From Periplaneta americana (Eukaryota; Arthropoda; Insecta; Blattodea; Blattidae), in contig NW_027185566.1 of NCBI RefSeq assembly GCF_040183065.1, forward strand, positions 946,501 through 1,010,500: a stretch of DNA of 64,000 nt, read 5' to 3'. Positions within the stretch are counted from its first letter, which is position 1, and each line of letters starts with the position of its first letter. The notes beneath the pieces were generated by a model. It was not told the DNA's origin. It searched no databases and saw nothing but the letters and a program-made list of their open reading frames with translations. Positions 1-7,913 of the stretch are shown piece by piece. The position numbers and the translations under genes are program-made.

Positions 1-23
1 TAATAGTCTTCTTTTCCTGCCAC
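1..23 (-). CDS. dnaJ: DnaJ co-chaperone, first codons only (runs off left edge)
   Basis: Reading leftward from 23, a GTG start is followed by codons for M-A-G-K-E-D-Y, which matches the opening of DnaJ proteins (usually MA-K-x-DYY-x-VLGV). An AAGGAG ribosome binding site sits 6 nt upstream. The position directly after grpE and dnaK fits the common grpE-dnaK-dnaJ order. DnaJ stimulates the DnaK ATPase through its J domain and delivers unfolded clients. Only seven codons are visible, so the call rests on this short match plus gene order. Confidence 0.72.
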
Positions 24-169
24 CTTTAGCTCCTTTCGGTCTCTTTTTTTATTAAAATGAATAATTTGTGATAAAATTTACACATTTTATTTCGCTCTCC
101 GTAATGAAAGTTAAAATAACCCTATCGAGTACATTACCTCTATAGGAAAAAGTGAAATAAAATGAAAAG

Positions 170-197
170 CTGGTGGTGAGAAGACTCTCACCACCAG
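170..197 (-). terminator. Strong hairpin between dnaK and dnaJ
   Basis: A perfect 12-bp stem (CTGGTGGTGAGA/TCTCACCACCAG) with a 4-nt loop lies 16 nt past the dnaK stop. On the minus strand it is followed by a T-rich run (TTTTCATTTTATTT), so it looks like an intrinsic terminator. Because dnaJ follows about 150 nt further on, it may lower dnaJ expression relative to dnaK or mark a separate dnaJ promoter. Confidence 0.75.
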
Positions 198-213
198 GAA
201 CAAAACTTAAAAT

Positions 214-2130
214 TTATTTTTTATCTTCATCTACAACTTCGTAATCCGCATCTACTACTTTTTCTTCTTGAGAAGCTTCTGCCCCCTCAGCTCCCCCGTT
301 GGACTGACCTGTATCTCCAGTTGTAGCTCCGCCTTGTTTGTATAACACTTCAGATAATTTTTGTAACTCCTGTTGTAAACTATTAAAAGCCGTTTCAATA
401 GCAGTTTTATCCTCTGTTTGAAGAGCATTTTTTGCAGTAGTTACCGCAGCTTCAATACTTGTTTTAAGAGATGCATCAATCTTAGCCTCATTGTCTTTTA
501 AAAGCTGCTCTGCTTGAAACACCAAAGAATCTGCACTATTTTTTAAATCAATGAGTTCTTTTCGTTTTTTATCTTCCTCTGCATGAAGCTCAGCATCTTT
601 AGTCATTTTCTGAATTTCGTCTTCAGACAATCCACCAGAAGCTTGAATTCGAATACTTTGTTCTTTGCCTGTTCCTAAATCCTTGGCAGATACATGAAGA
701 ATACCATTGGCATCCACATCAAAAGTTACTTCAATTTGAGGTACACCTCTTGGAGCAGGAGGGATACCAACAAGATCAAATTGCCCAATCAGTTTATTAT
801 CCGCTGCCATTGTCCTTTCTCCCTGAAAAACACGGACAGAAACAACACTTTGATTATTTTCGGCAGTGGAAAAGATTTGACTTTTTTTACTTGGGATGGT
901 TGTATTTCTTTCAATCATTTTTGTAGAAACACCTCCCAAAGTCTCAATTCCCAAAGAAAGTGGTGCTACATCTAGCAAAAGAATATCTTTTACATCTCCA
1001 GATAACACCCCTCCCTGAATAGCAGCTCCCACAGCAACAACTTCATCAGGGTTGATTTTTTTGGATGGTTCTTTCTTAAAAATACTCTTAGCAATTTCTT
1101 GAACCTTAGGAATACGAGTGGAACCTCCGACGAGCAAAACTTCATCGATATCAGAGGCAGAATAACCTGCATCCTGAAGAGCTTTAACACAAGGATTTTC
1201 CAATCTTTTAAATAAATCTGCTGCCAAATTTTCAAACTGAGCACGACTCAAATTAACATTTAAGTGCAAAGGATTTCCATCTTTAGAAGAAATAAATGGT
1301 AAATTAATTTGGGCACTAGTTACATTAGAAAGCTCTTTTTTTGCTCTTTCTGCTGCATCTTTTAGCCTTTGTAAAGCCATAGCATCCGTACTCAAATCTA
1401 TTCCATTCATTTTTTTAAATTCTGCAACTAACCAATCCATAATCAATTGATCTACATCATCTCCACCTAAGTGAGTATCTCCGTTAGTAGCTTTAACCTC
1501 AAAAACACCATCTCCTAATTCCAGAATGGAAACGTCGAATGTTCCGCCACCAAAATCAAAAACAGCAATTCTTACATTTTGAGATTTTTTATCCAATCCA
1601 TAAGCTAAAGCAGCTGCAGTAGGTTCATTAAGAATACGAACAACATCTAATCCTGCAATTCGCCCAGCATCTTTAGTTGCCTGTCTTTGAGCATCATTAA
1701 AATAGGCTGGTACAGTAATAACCGCTTTTTCTACTTTTTCTCCCAATAGATTTTCTGCCGCTTCTTTTAGTTTTGTTAAAACATGAGCAGAAACTTGAGG
1801 AGGTGCAAAATCACCCGCTCTGGTTTTAATCCTTGCATCTCCATTCGGTCCTTCCACAACTCCATAAGGAACCGTACGAATCTCATCTTTAACCTCAGAA
1901 AATTTTCTCCCCATAAATCGTTTTACAGAACGAATTGTATTTTCTGGATTAGTGATCATTTGGTTTTTAGCTTGTTGTCCTACCAAAACCTCACCACCCT
2001 CTGTATAAGCTACAATGGAAGGGGTGGTTCTATCCCCTTCTTGGTTTGCTAAAACTTCGGGTTCTCCACCCATCATAACAGAAACAACGGAATTAGTTGT
2101 TCCTAAGTCAATTCCAATAATTCTAGACAT
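214..2130 (-). CDS. dnaK: Chaperone protein DnaK (Hsp70)
   Basis: This 638-aa protein is a full-length Hsp70, the ATP-driven cytosolic chaperone that binds exposed hydrophobic segments and works with DnaJ and GrpE. The nucleotide-binding domain shows [10 protein letters not shown] near residue 6, a [11 protein letters not shown] phosphate motif and [10 protein letters not shown]. The substrate-binding domain follows, then a lid and an acidic tail ending [12 protein letters not shown]. Length and all motifs are typical. An AAGGAGA ribosome binding site fixes the start. It lies 21 nt after grpE, so the two are probably co-transcribed. No CIRCE (HrcA operator) repeat is visible upstream of grpE. 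Confidence 0.98.
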   Translation of the reverse strand: MSRIIGIDLGTTNSVVSVMMGGEPEVLANQEGDRTTPSIVAYTEGGEVLVGQQAKNQMITNPENTIRSVKRFMGRKFSEVKDEIRTVPYGVVEGPNGDARIKTRAGDFAPPQVSAHVLTKLKEAAENLLGEKVEKAVITVPAYFNDAQRQATKDAGRIAGLDVVRILNEPTAAALAYGLDKKSQNVRIAVFDFGGGTFDVSILELGDGVFEVKATNGDTHLGGDDVDQLIMDWLVAEFKKMNGIDLSTDAMALQRLKDAAERAKKELSNVTSAQINLPFISSKDGNPLHLNVNLSRAQFENLAADLFKRLENPCVKALQDAGYSASDIDEVLLVGGSTRIPKVQEIAKSIFKKEPSKKINPDEVVAVGAAIQGGVLSGDVKDILLLDVAPLSLGIETLGGVSTKMIERNTTIPSKKSQIFSTAENNQSVVSVRVFQGERTMAADNKLIGQFDLVGIPPAPRGVPQIEVTFDVDANGILHVSAKDLGTGKEQSIRIQASGGLSEDEIQKMTKDAELHAEEDKKRKELIDLKNSADSLVFQAEQLLKDNEAKIDASLKTSIEAAVTTAKNALQTEDKTAIETAFNSLQQELQKLSEVLYKQGGATTGDTGQSNGGAEGAEASQEEKVVDADYEVVDEDKK

Positions 2131-2151
2131 AATTTATCTCCTTTATTTTTC

Positions 2152-2742
2152 TTATTTTTCTTTAGGGACTCCGACTCCCACCTTGGCAGTTCGAATCACT
2201 TTATCTTTTCTTATGTAGGCTTTTTCCACCTCTTGAATCACTTCTTTTTCCGTATAGTCTCCTTCTTGAGTAAACAACGCTTCGTGAATTTTTGGATCAA
2301 ATGGAGTACCAATGGAATCTATTTTTTGTATCCCTTGTTTCTCCAAAAAAGCTTGAAATAATGCCATAATCCCTTCTAATCCTATTTTAATTGACTCTAT
2401 GGAGACTTCTTGTGCTTGAGAAGATTCAAAAGCCCGTTCAATATTATCAAAAATAGGAAGAAAATCTATCAAAATTCCTTCTTGAGAACTTTCTTTTATG
2501 CGTTCTCTTTCATCTTGAAAGCGTTTACGAAAATTATCAAAGTCCGCTGCCTGTCTTTTTACAAGGTCTTCTAATTCAGCTATTTTTTGCTGAGCCTTTT
2601 CTTCCTCAGAAGGTTCTTTCACTTCTTCTTGTTCTTCAGTAACTTCCTCTTCTTTCGCAGTTTCTTCTGCTACATCCTCTAAATCGGGAGTTGTTTGACT
2701 AACTTCTTCAAGATCTTCTGATTTCTCATGTTTTTTCCCCAT
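2152..2742 (-). CDS. grpE: Nucleotide exchange factor GrpE
   Basis: This 196-aa protein is the ADP/ATP exchange factor for DnaK. Residues 1-60 are highly acidic and low in complexity, followed by the long GrpE coiled coil (QRQAADFDNFRKRFQ-type helix near residue 65) and a C-terminal beta domain with the typical ending in which VIRTAKVGVGVPK appears. Length matches the family. AGGAGG 6-7 nt upstream supports the ATG. It is the first gene of the grpE-dnaK-dnaJ set; the 172-bp gap to the divergent gene at 2915 must hold its promoter, but I could not pick a convincing one. Confidence 0.96.
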   Translation of the reverse strand: MGKKHEKSEDLEEVSQTTPDLEDVAEETAKEEEVTEEQEEVKEPSEEEKAQQKIAELEDLVKRQAADFDNFRKRFQDERERIKESSQEGILIDFLPIFDNIERAFESSQAQEVSIESIKIGLEGIMALFQAFLEKQGIQKIDSIGTPFDPKIHEALFTQEGDYTEKEVIQEVEKAYIRKDKVIRTAKVGVGVPKEK

Positions 2743-2914
2743 AACTTACCTCCTGACATTTTACAGAATTTATATGCAATTTCAATGCCAAAATTAATCT
2801 TTGTTTTAAAACGGATAATATATAAATAAATAAAAATGGATATTTTATATACACACAGTTTTGTTTTATTATACCTAAGAAAAAAATTCAGTATATTTTA
2901 TAGCAGAAGGGTTT

Positions 2915-3829
2915 ATGGATTATTCATTAAGAGATATTTTTGTTGTTGGAAATACCGAACATTCCGATATACTCACAATAATTGACGGTTTTATACAATC
3001 TCCTCGAATCGCTCCAAAACTTTCTTTTTCTTTAGAACATCAATATTTTGCCTACCCAGCACTCATTAATAGTGCCGATGTGATTCATCATACACTCTAC
3101 TTTCCTCTCAATATAAAAGAGATTAATCCATCTCACTGGTATTCGGAAGTTTTACAACATCCTGTATACCAACAAAAATATGCAAAATTTTCTACCTTAG
3201 AATTACTTCAGCTAAATCATCTAAAAAATATTTTAACTGGTACTTTGGGAGTATTCTATCCATACGAAAATATAGATCAGGAGATATATGCACAAGGGAT
3301 ATTGCAACCGCTAACAAGATCCAAAAAAAAATACTTTGTTTGCTCTCCCCAATGGGAGCCTTCTTTGCAAGAAGAAATCCCGATATGTTTGGGTTCTCAT
3401 TCCAGTGCTTTATCGGATATGCATTTGTTAGAAACAATAAAACATCCTCTTTTGGCAAATAAACAAAAATATCTATTGGATATGGTAACGGTAAATCCTG
3501 CTCAATTATTTCAAATTCATGCAGGTACACTTAAAGCTGGATATCATGCCCATTTTTTTCTTGCCAGAAAACTCGTAGAAGATCCGTTAAAAAACTTACA
3601 AAAAATAAAGTTGTCCGATATTGAGCTGGTAGTTTATCACGGAAAACCTATTTATGGGACCAATTCTTTTTTACCTATGGTAAAAAAATTGGGAGTAAGC
3701 CAAATACAGATGTTATTTGTAGAATATCAGGAAAGATTTTTGGCTCTTCGAGGTATACAAAAACTTCTTAAAAAGCTGGAATCTCAAATAGGTTATTGCC
3801 CACAAATTCCTATCAGTCTCAGTTTATAA
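2915..3829 (+). CDS. Amidohydrolase-fold protein, probably catalytically degenerate
   Basis: This 304-aa protein ends like the amidohydrolase superfamily: VNPAQLF followed by AGTLKAGYHAHFFL resembles the usual NPA...GSIEVGKDADLVV element that closes the composite beta-sandwich. The N-terminal half keeps SADVIHH-like and SHSSALSDMHLLET segments that resemble the 'SDN' area of cytosine deaminase relatives. The usual HxH metal pair and the full length (about 400-450 aa) are not seen. It may therefore be a non-catalytic or shortened relative. It is a single gene on the plus strand, divergent from grpE and convergent with 3844-4746. The family call is moderate; the substrate is unknown. Confidence 0.55.
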   Translation: MDYSLRDIFVVGNTEHSDILTIIDGFIQSPRIAPKLSFSLEHQYFAYPALINSADVIHHTLYFPLNIKEINPSHWYSEVLQHPVYQQKYAKFSTLELLQLNHLKNILTGTLGVFYPYENIDQEIYAQGILQPLTRSKKKYFVCSPQWEPSLQEEIPICLGSHSSALSDMHLLETIKHPLLANKQKYLLDMVTVNPAQLFQIHAGTLKAGYHAHFFLARKLVEDPLKNLQKIKLSDIELVVYHGKPIYGTNSFLPMVKKLGVSQIQMLFVEYQERFLALRGIQKLLKKLESQIGYCPQIPISLSL

Positions 3830-3843
3830 AGTGTTATTGAAAC

Positions 3844-4746
3844 TTATTTTCTTAAGATTCCCTGTTTTTTAAAAAACTGTTTCGCATAGTATTCCTTATC
3901 TCCCAGTATCAAATAAACTAACAATGTAGAAAACACACCTATAAGCAAAGACAATAAAACTCCAACTGGATCTAAAGATATAAGCCGACCTAAAGACAAA
4001 AGTGGAAAGTTCCATATAAATATAACTTGAAGACTAGGAATATAGCAGAATAAAAAATTTTTCCTCTTAGACATGGATCCTTCGGGATAATCAAATTTTT
4101 TTATTACAGTGTCCTTATCACCAGAATACAGATAGGTTTTACTCAAATCTGCAAAAAACCGATTCTCCGTATTTTCTAAATCTAATGGGGTAGACATTTC
4201 TGAAAATATTTTTACTCGTTGGTACAACAAAAAACTCCCTGAAATATCCATAAAGTCCGATATCGAAGTGCTCAATTTTCGGGTATAACGAACATGCCAT
4301 CTTTCTGCGAAAGACGGATCCTCCAGAGCTTTTTGACTCAACTTGGGAACCAAAATTTTGAGTACTTCAGGATCTTCAATTCTATAAAAATCAGGATACA
4401 AAATTCCTAAAACTTTTCCACGATAGGTCAGTGTTTCTAGCTGTAAATCCATAGGATTCTCCGTCCAATCTAACTGCCCTAGTGTATTACAAGCATGTTC
4501 AAAATCGCCATAAATTTCCAGTGATACAACAGAACCGAAAAAATTCTCTTCCACATCTGATAAACGAAATCTCCCAGTCTTTTGATAAGCTTTTAAAATT
4601 GCATCAACAGACTGAGTCAGATAATAATTGGATTTCTTGTCAACACTAGATTTAACAGAAATCACAACCACCAAGAATGAAACCCAAAAACTACTCAAAA
4701 AAACTAATATTAGTAAAAAGTATCTAGGAAAATTATATTTGCCCAT
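3844..4746 (-). CDS. Hypothetical membrane protein with one TM segment at each end
   Basis: This 300-aa protein is not recognised. It starts with a short basic stretch and a hydrophobic segment (about residues 8-30, FLLILVFLSSFWVSFLVVVI), continues as a roughly 220-residue polar region likely outside the cytoplasm, and has a second hydrophobic segment near residues 255-282 followed by a basic tail (KQFFKKQGILRK). This resembles the layout of extracytoplasmic sensor proteins, but no signalling domain follows. There is no clear ribosome binding site. It lies 10 nt after the small gene at 4757-4942 and may be coupled to it. Confidence 0.6.
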   Translation of the reverse strand: MGKYNFPRYFLLILVFLSSFWVSFLVVVISVKSSVDKKSNYYLTQSVDAILKAYQKTGRFRLSDVEENFFGSVVSLEIYGDFEHACNTLGQLDWTENPMDLQLETLTYRGKVLGILYPDFYRIEDPEVLKILVPKLSQKALEDPSFAERWHVRYTRKLSTSISDFMDISGSFLLYQRVKIFSEMSTPLDLENTENRFFADLSKTYLYSGDKDTVIKKFDYPEGSMSKRKNFLFCYIPSLQVIFIWNFPLLSLGRLISLDPVGVLLSLLIGVFSTLLVYLILGDKEYYAKQFFKKQGILRK

Positions 4747-4756
4747 TTTAAAAAAA

Positions 4757-4942
4757 CTAAGATGTTTTTTTAGTCTCGTTAACCAATTGATTCAAAATAG
4801 CAATACTAATTTTATCTGCTTTATCAATATCACCATCTAGTTCACCGTTATGTATCATTTCATGAAATTGATCAATCATTTTTTTTGTCTCAATATAACG
4901 CTCAAAATATAAATCATTAATCCCTTTGATATTCAGTTCCAT
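4757..4942 (-). CDS. Small hypothetical protein, 61 aa
   Basis: This is a 61-aa acidic, helical protein beginning MELNIKGINDLYFERYIE. I chose the ATG at 4942 because GGAGAA lies 7 nt upstream; the frame stays open further upstream (to about 5020), but there it would overlap the promoter or start of the divergent RNase R gene. It contains no cysteine, signal peptide or membrane segment. It sits just upstream of the membrane protein at 3844-4746 on the same strand. Function unknown. Confidence 0.5.
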   Translation of the reverse strand: MELNIKGINDLYFERYIETKKMIDQFHEMIHNGELDGDIDKADKISIAILNQLVNETKKTS

Positions 4943-4999
4943 ATCATTTCTCCAATTTATTTCTTTTCCAAGACAAGCTGGATTAAATTTACATCTATA

Positions 5000-6817
5000 G
5001 TGAAAAAAAATGAAATACATATGAAGAAAAAAAATATCGATATCCTCGCTTTCATTCCCAATCGTCCATTAGAGATTTCTCCTGGAGAGTTGATACTGAA
5101 ATTAAAAGTTGGAACCAATAGAGAGTTACGACAGTTTAACAAAGAAATCCAGCACCTTATTTTTACCAAAGTACTTGTAAGAAATAAGAATGGAGCTTTA
5201 TCTCGTAATGTTGCCTCTGCCAACAATAAACCAAAACAGTTTTATCAAAATAATAAATTGACTCGTGCTTCTACAAAGCAACGGCATCATTTCAAACAAA
5301 ATAAAGATACTCCTGTATTCACGGATGCTAAAGAAGATTTTATTCGTATTTGTCAAGAATTCAAGTTTCCAACCCAATTCACTGCCGCATTGCAAAAAGA
5401 AATTCAAGAAATAATCATTTATATCCAAACACAAAATGAGATGCCTATCAGAAAAAATTACAGAGAAGACTTAGTTATTACTATTGATGGTGAAGATGCT
5501 AAAGATCTAGATGATGCCATAAGTGTACAAAAGCAGGGGGAGCACTTTTTTCTCAATGTACATATTGCCGATGTTTCCCATTTTGTTAATGAGAATACAC
5601 TGGTAGACAAAGAAGCGCAAAAAAGAGGTAACAGCGTCTATTTGATTAATAAAGTTGTCCCGATGTTGCCAGAAATTCTTTCTAATGACTATTGTTCGCT
5701 CAACCCAAAACAAGATAAACTCACCCTGTCTTGTGAGATGGTTTTATCCTCCACAGGAGAAGTCCTGTCTAATACCTTTCAGCTAGGAATCATTAAAACG
5801 GCTTACAGACTTTCTTATTCACTAGTAGAAGATATTATCACCCAAAAACAAGCTCATACAGATAAACGGCTCGTTCAAATGCTTCAAAATGCTGAGGAAT
5901 TGGCAGTAATACTCAAGAAAAAACGACTCAAGGAAGGAGCTTTAGATTTTTTTCTGCCAGAAACTCACATTATTTGCGATAGCAAAGATAACCCTATCCG
6001 ATTTGAAGTAAAAAAAACACTCTTTTCTCAGTCAATTATTGAAGAATTTATGTTAGCAGCCAACCAGTCAGCAGCAAAACTTCTATGGAAAAATAAAACT
6101 GGGATTTTTCGAGTTCACGAAGCACCCTCTCAAGAAAAGCTTTCCGAATTTTACAAGACAGCCAAAATGATTGGTATCAAAGTCAAGCCTTTTCGTAACA
6201 GTCAAGATATTCAGAATTTTTTAGCAGAACCAAGAAACCCATATCTGAATACCTTACTACACCAAATTCTAGTTCGTTCTATGTCTCAAGCACAATATAC
6301 ACCCAAAAATATTGGACATTTCGGTTTAGGATTTTCTTTGTATACACACTTTACATCACCCATTCGTCGTTATGCCGATTTAGTTGTTCATAGACAAATT
6401 AAACAAATTCTGAAATTTGCCAAAAATTCTTTGGCTTTACAACCCAAATACCTCTCTCAAGTATCTCAACACATCTCTAAAACAGAAAGAATTGCCATTG
6501 ATGCTGAACGAAAAATTGAAAAATTGAAAGCAATTCGCTTTCTCTCAAAGTATCCGAAAGAGTTAGAACTTTCTGCTCATGTAACGGGCGTTCATTCTAG
6601 AGGAATTTTTGTCTCTCTGGATCATACTCATATTGAAGGGCTTATTCCTAGCATTTTTTTACAGTCATATGATTATGTGGAAGAGAGCTATTGTTATAAA
6701 AAACAACACTCTCCTATCAAAATTACCATAGGAAGTCCAGTTGTAGTAAAAGTTTCGCAACTGAACATCCAAAAAGGGTTTATCGATTTTCAATTTGTCA
6801 AACTCCTAGAACACTAA
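5000..6817 (+). CDS. rnr: Ribonuclease R/II family exoribonuclease (RNB), short form
   Basis: This enzyme degrades RNA 3' to 5' in the cytosol. The RNB catalytic core is clear: TIDGEDAKDLDDAIS (residues 161-175) carries the magnesium-binding aspartates, and TSPIRRYADLVVHRQI is the conserved RNB signature. A C-terminal S1 RNA-binding domain covers about residues 530-600. At 605 aa it is far shorter than classical RNase R (700-800 aa); the region before RNB (1-145) seems too short for the usual winged helix plus two cold-shock domains. The start is uncertain: a GTG at 5000 or the ATG at 5021, both without a good ribosome binding site. Its last bases overlap the end of pepP. Confidence 0.88.
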   Translation: MKKNEIHMKKKNIDILAFIPNRPLEISPGELILKLKVGTNRELRQFNKEIQHLIFTKVLVRNKNGALSRNVASANNKPKQFYQNNKLTRASTKQRHHFKQNKDTPVFTDAKEDFIRICQEFKFPTQFTAALQKEIQEIIIYIQTQNEMPIRKNYREDLVITIDGEDAKDLDDAISVQKQGEHFFLNVHIADVSHFVNENTLVDKEAQKRGNSVYLINKVVPMLPEILSNDYCSLNPKQDKLTLSCEMVLSSTGEVLSNTFQLGIIKTAYRLSYSLVEDIITQKQAHTDKRLVQMLQNAEELAVILKKKRLKEGALDFFLPETHIICDSKDNPIRFEVKKTLFSQSIIEEFMLAANQSAAKLLWKNKTGIFRVHEAPSQEKLSEFYKTAKMIGIKVKPFRNSQDIQNFLAEPRNPYLNTLLHQILVRSMSQAQYTPKNIGHFGLGFSLYTHFTSPIRRYADLVVHRQIKQILKFAKNSLALQPKYLSQVSQHISKTERIAIDAERKIEKLKAIRFLSKYPKELELSAHVTGVHSRGIFVSLDHTHIEGLIPSIFLQSYDYVEESYCYKKQHSPIKITIGSPVVVKVSQLNIQKGFIDFQFVKLLEH

Positions 6818-7902
6818 AGAATAAGAAGTTCTTTTGGAAACCCAGAAATAATCTCAGATTGATTATCCTGCTTCATATAAACTATATCTTCTATACGAAT
6901 CCCATACTCACCTTCTAAATAAATACCAGGTTCCACTGTAAAAATATGACCCTTTTTGATAGGTTCTCCTATTTTCTGATGAAAAATTCTAGGTATTTCA
7001 TGAATATCAATCCCCACACCATGCCCCAAAGAATGTTGAAAAAACTGCTCTAGATTATATTCTTTTAAACGCTCTCGAACAAAGGTATCTAGGTCAGCAT
7101 AATCTTTTGTACTGTTAATAATATCCAAACAGTCTTTTTGTGCTTGGAGTAAAATCTGATAATTTTTTTTAAAGCTGGAAACACTCGGTTCTCCAAAGAC
7201 TAAAGTTCTTGTCATATCCGAACAGTAATTTTGGTATAATGCTCCTGCATCTAACAAAACAACATCTCCCTTCTTCAGTTTGTTATCTCCTGGAACTCCA
7301 TGTGGGTAAGAAGAATTTTTTCCAAATACAATAATAGGGCTAAAAGAAGAAGAACTCGCCCCTTGCTTTTTAATAAGATATTCATATTCCGCAGCAATAT
7401 CCCTTTCTGTGACTCCTTCCTTAAGAAGAGCGATAATACCTGCAAATGCTTTTTCATTAATTTCTTGAGATTGTTTTATCTTGTTTACTTCGAGTTCATC
7501 TTTTACTAACCTAATCCTTTCAATACCTATAGGTAAACTAGATACTTTGATATTTAAATTACGCACATCTTTTTGTAAATCTAAAACTTCTTGATGAGTG
7601 AATAAACGAAAATCAATATATAGCTCTTGAAGTTTATAACTTTCAAAATCTTTTAAAATTGTCATCCATGGGTGAATATAAACATTCTCCAAAAGCTTGA
7701 CTTTGTCTTCCCCTATCGTTTTACGACAAGATTCAATATACCTAGAATCCGTGTAAAATAAAAACTCCGCTTCATTCAATACAAGTAAAAAACCATTAGA
7801 TCCTGAGTAATCCACAAAATATTTGAGCTCTGTGCTATTTTTAGTAAAATAAGGATAAGCATCAATTTTGTGAATACGAGATAAAGTTTGTTCTCTAGTC
7901 AT
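6814..7902 (-). CDS. pepP: M24 family aminopeptidase (Xaa-Pro peptidase)
   Basis: This 362-aa protein has the creatinase-like N-terminal domain (residues 1-130) and the pita-bread M24 domain. The metal ligands are visible: LDAGALY and SDMTRT (two Asp), GHGVGIDIHE (His), VEPGIY (Glu) and GIRIEDI (Glu). The family removes N-terminal residues next to proline, using two divalent metals, in the cytosol. AAGGGGA upstream supports the ATG. It is the last gene of the minus-strand run groES-valS-(7914-10226)-pepP, 11 nt after its neighbour. Whether it is an aminopeptidase P or a prolidase-like dipeptidase cannot be decided from sequence alone. Confidence 0.92.
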   Translation of the reverse strand: MTREQTLSRIHKIDAYPYFTKNSTELKYFVDYSGSNGFLLVLNEAEFLFYTDSRYIESCRKTIGEDKVKLLENVYIHPWMTILKDFESYKLQELYIDFRLFTHQEVLDLQKDVRNLNIKVSSLPIGIERIRLVKDELEVNKIKQSQEINEKAFAGIIALLKEGVTERDIAAEYEYLIKKQGASSSSFSPIIVFGKNSSYPHGVPGDNKLKKGDVVLLDAGALYQNYCSDMTRTLVFGEPSVSSFKKNYQILLQAQKDCLDIINSTKDYADLDTFVRERLKEYNLEQFFQHSLGHGVGIDIHEIPRIFHQKIGEPIKKGHIFTVEPGIYLEGEYGIRIEDIVYMKQDNQSEIISGFPKELLIL

Positions 7903-7913
7903 AAAGATCCCCT

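Noticed and set aside
2743-2914. A -35/-10 pair (TTGAAA-N16-TAAAAT) before grpE
   Set aside because: Transcription would start within the ribosome binding site, so it cannot be the working promoter unless the mRNA is leaderless.
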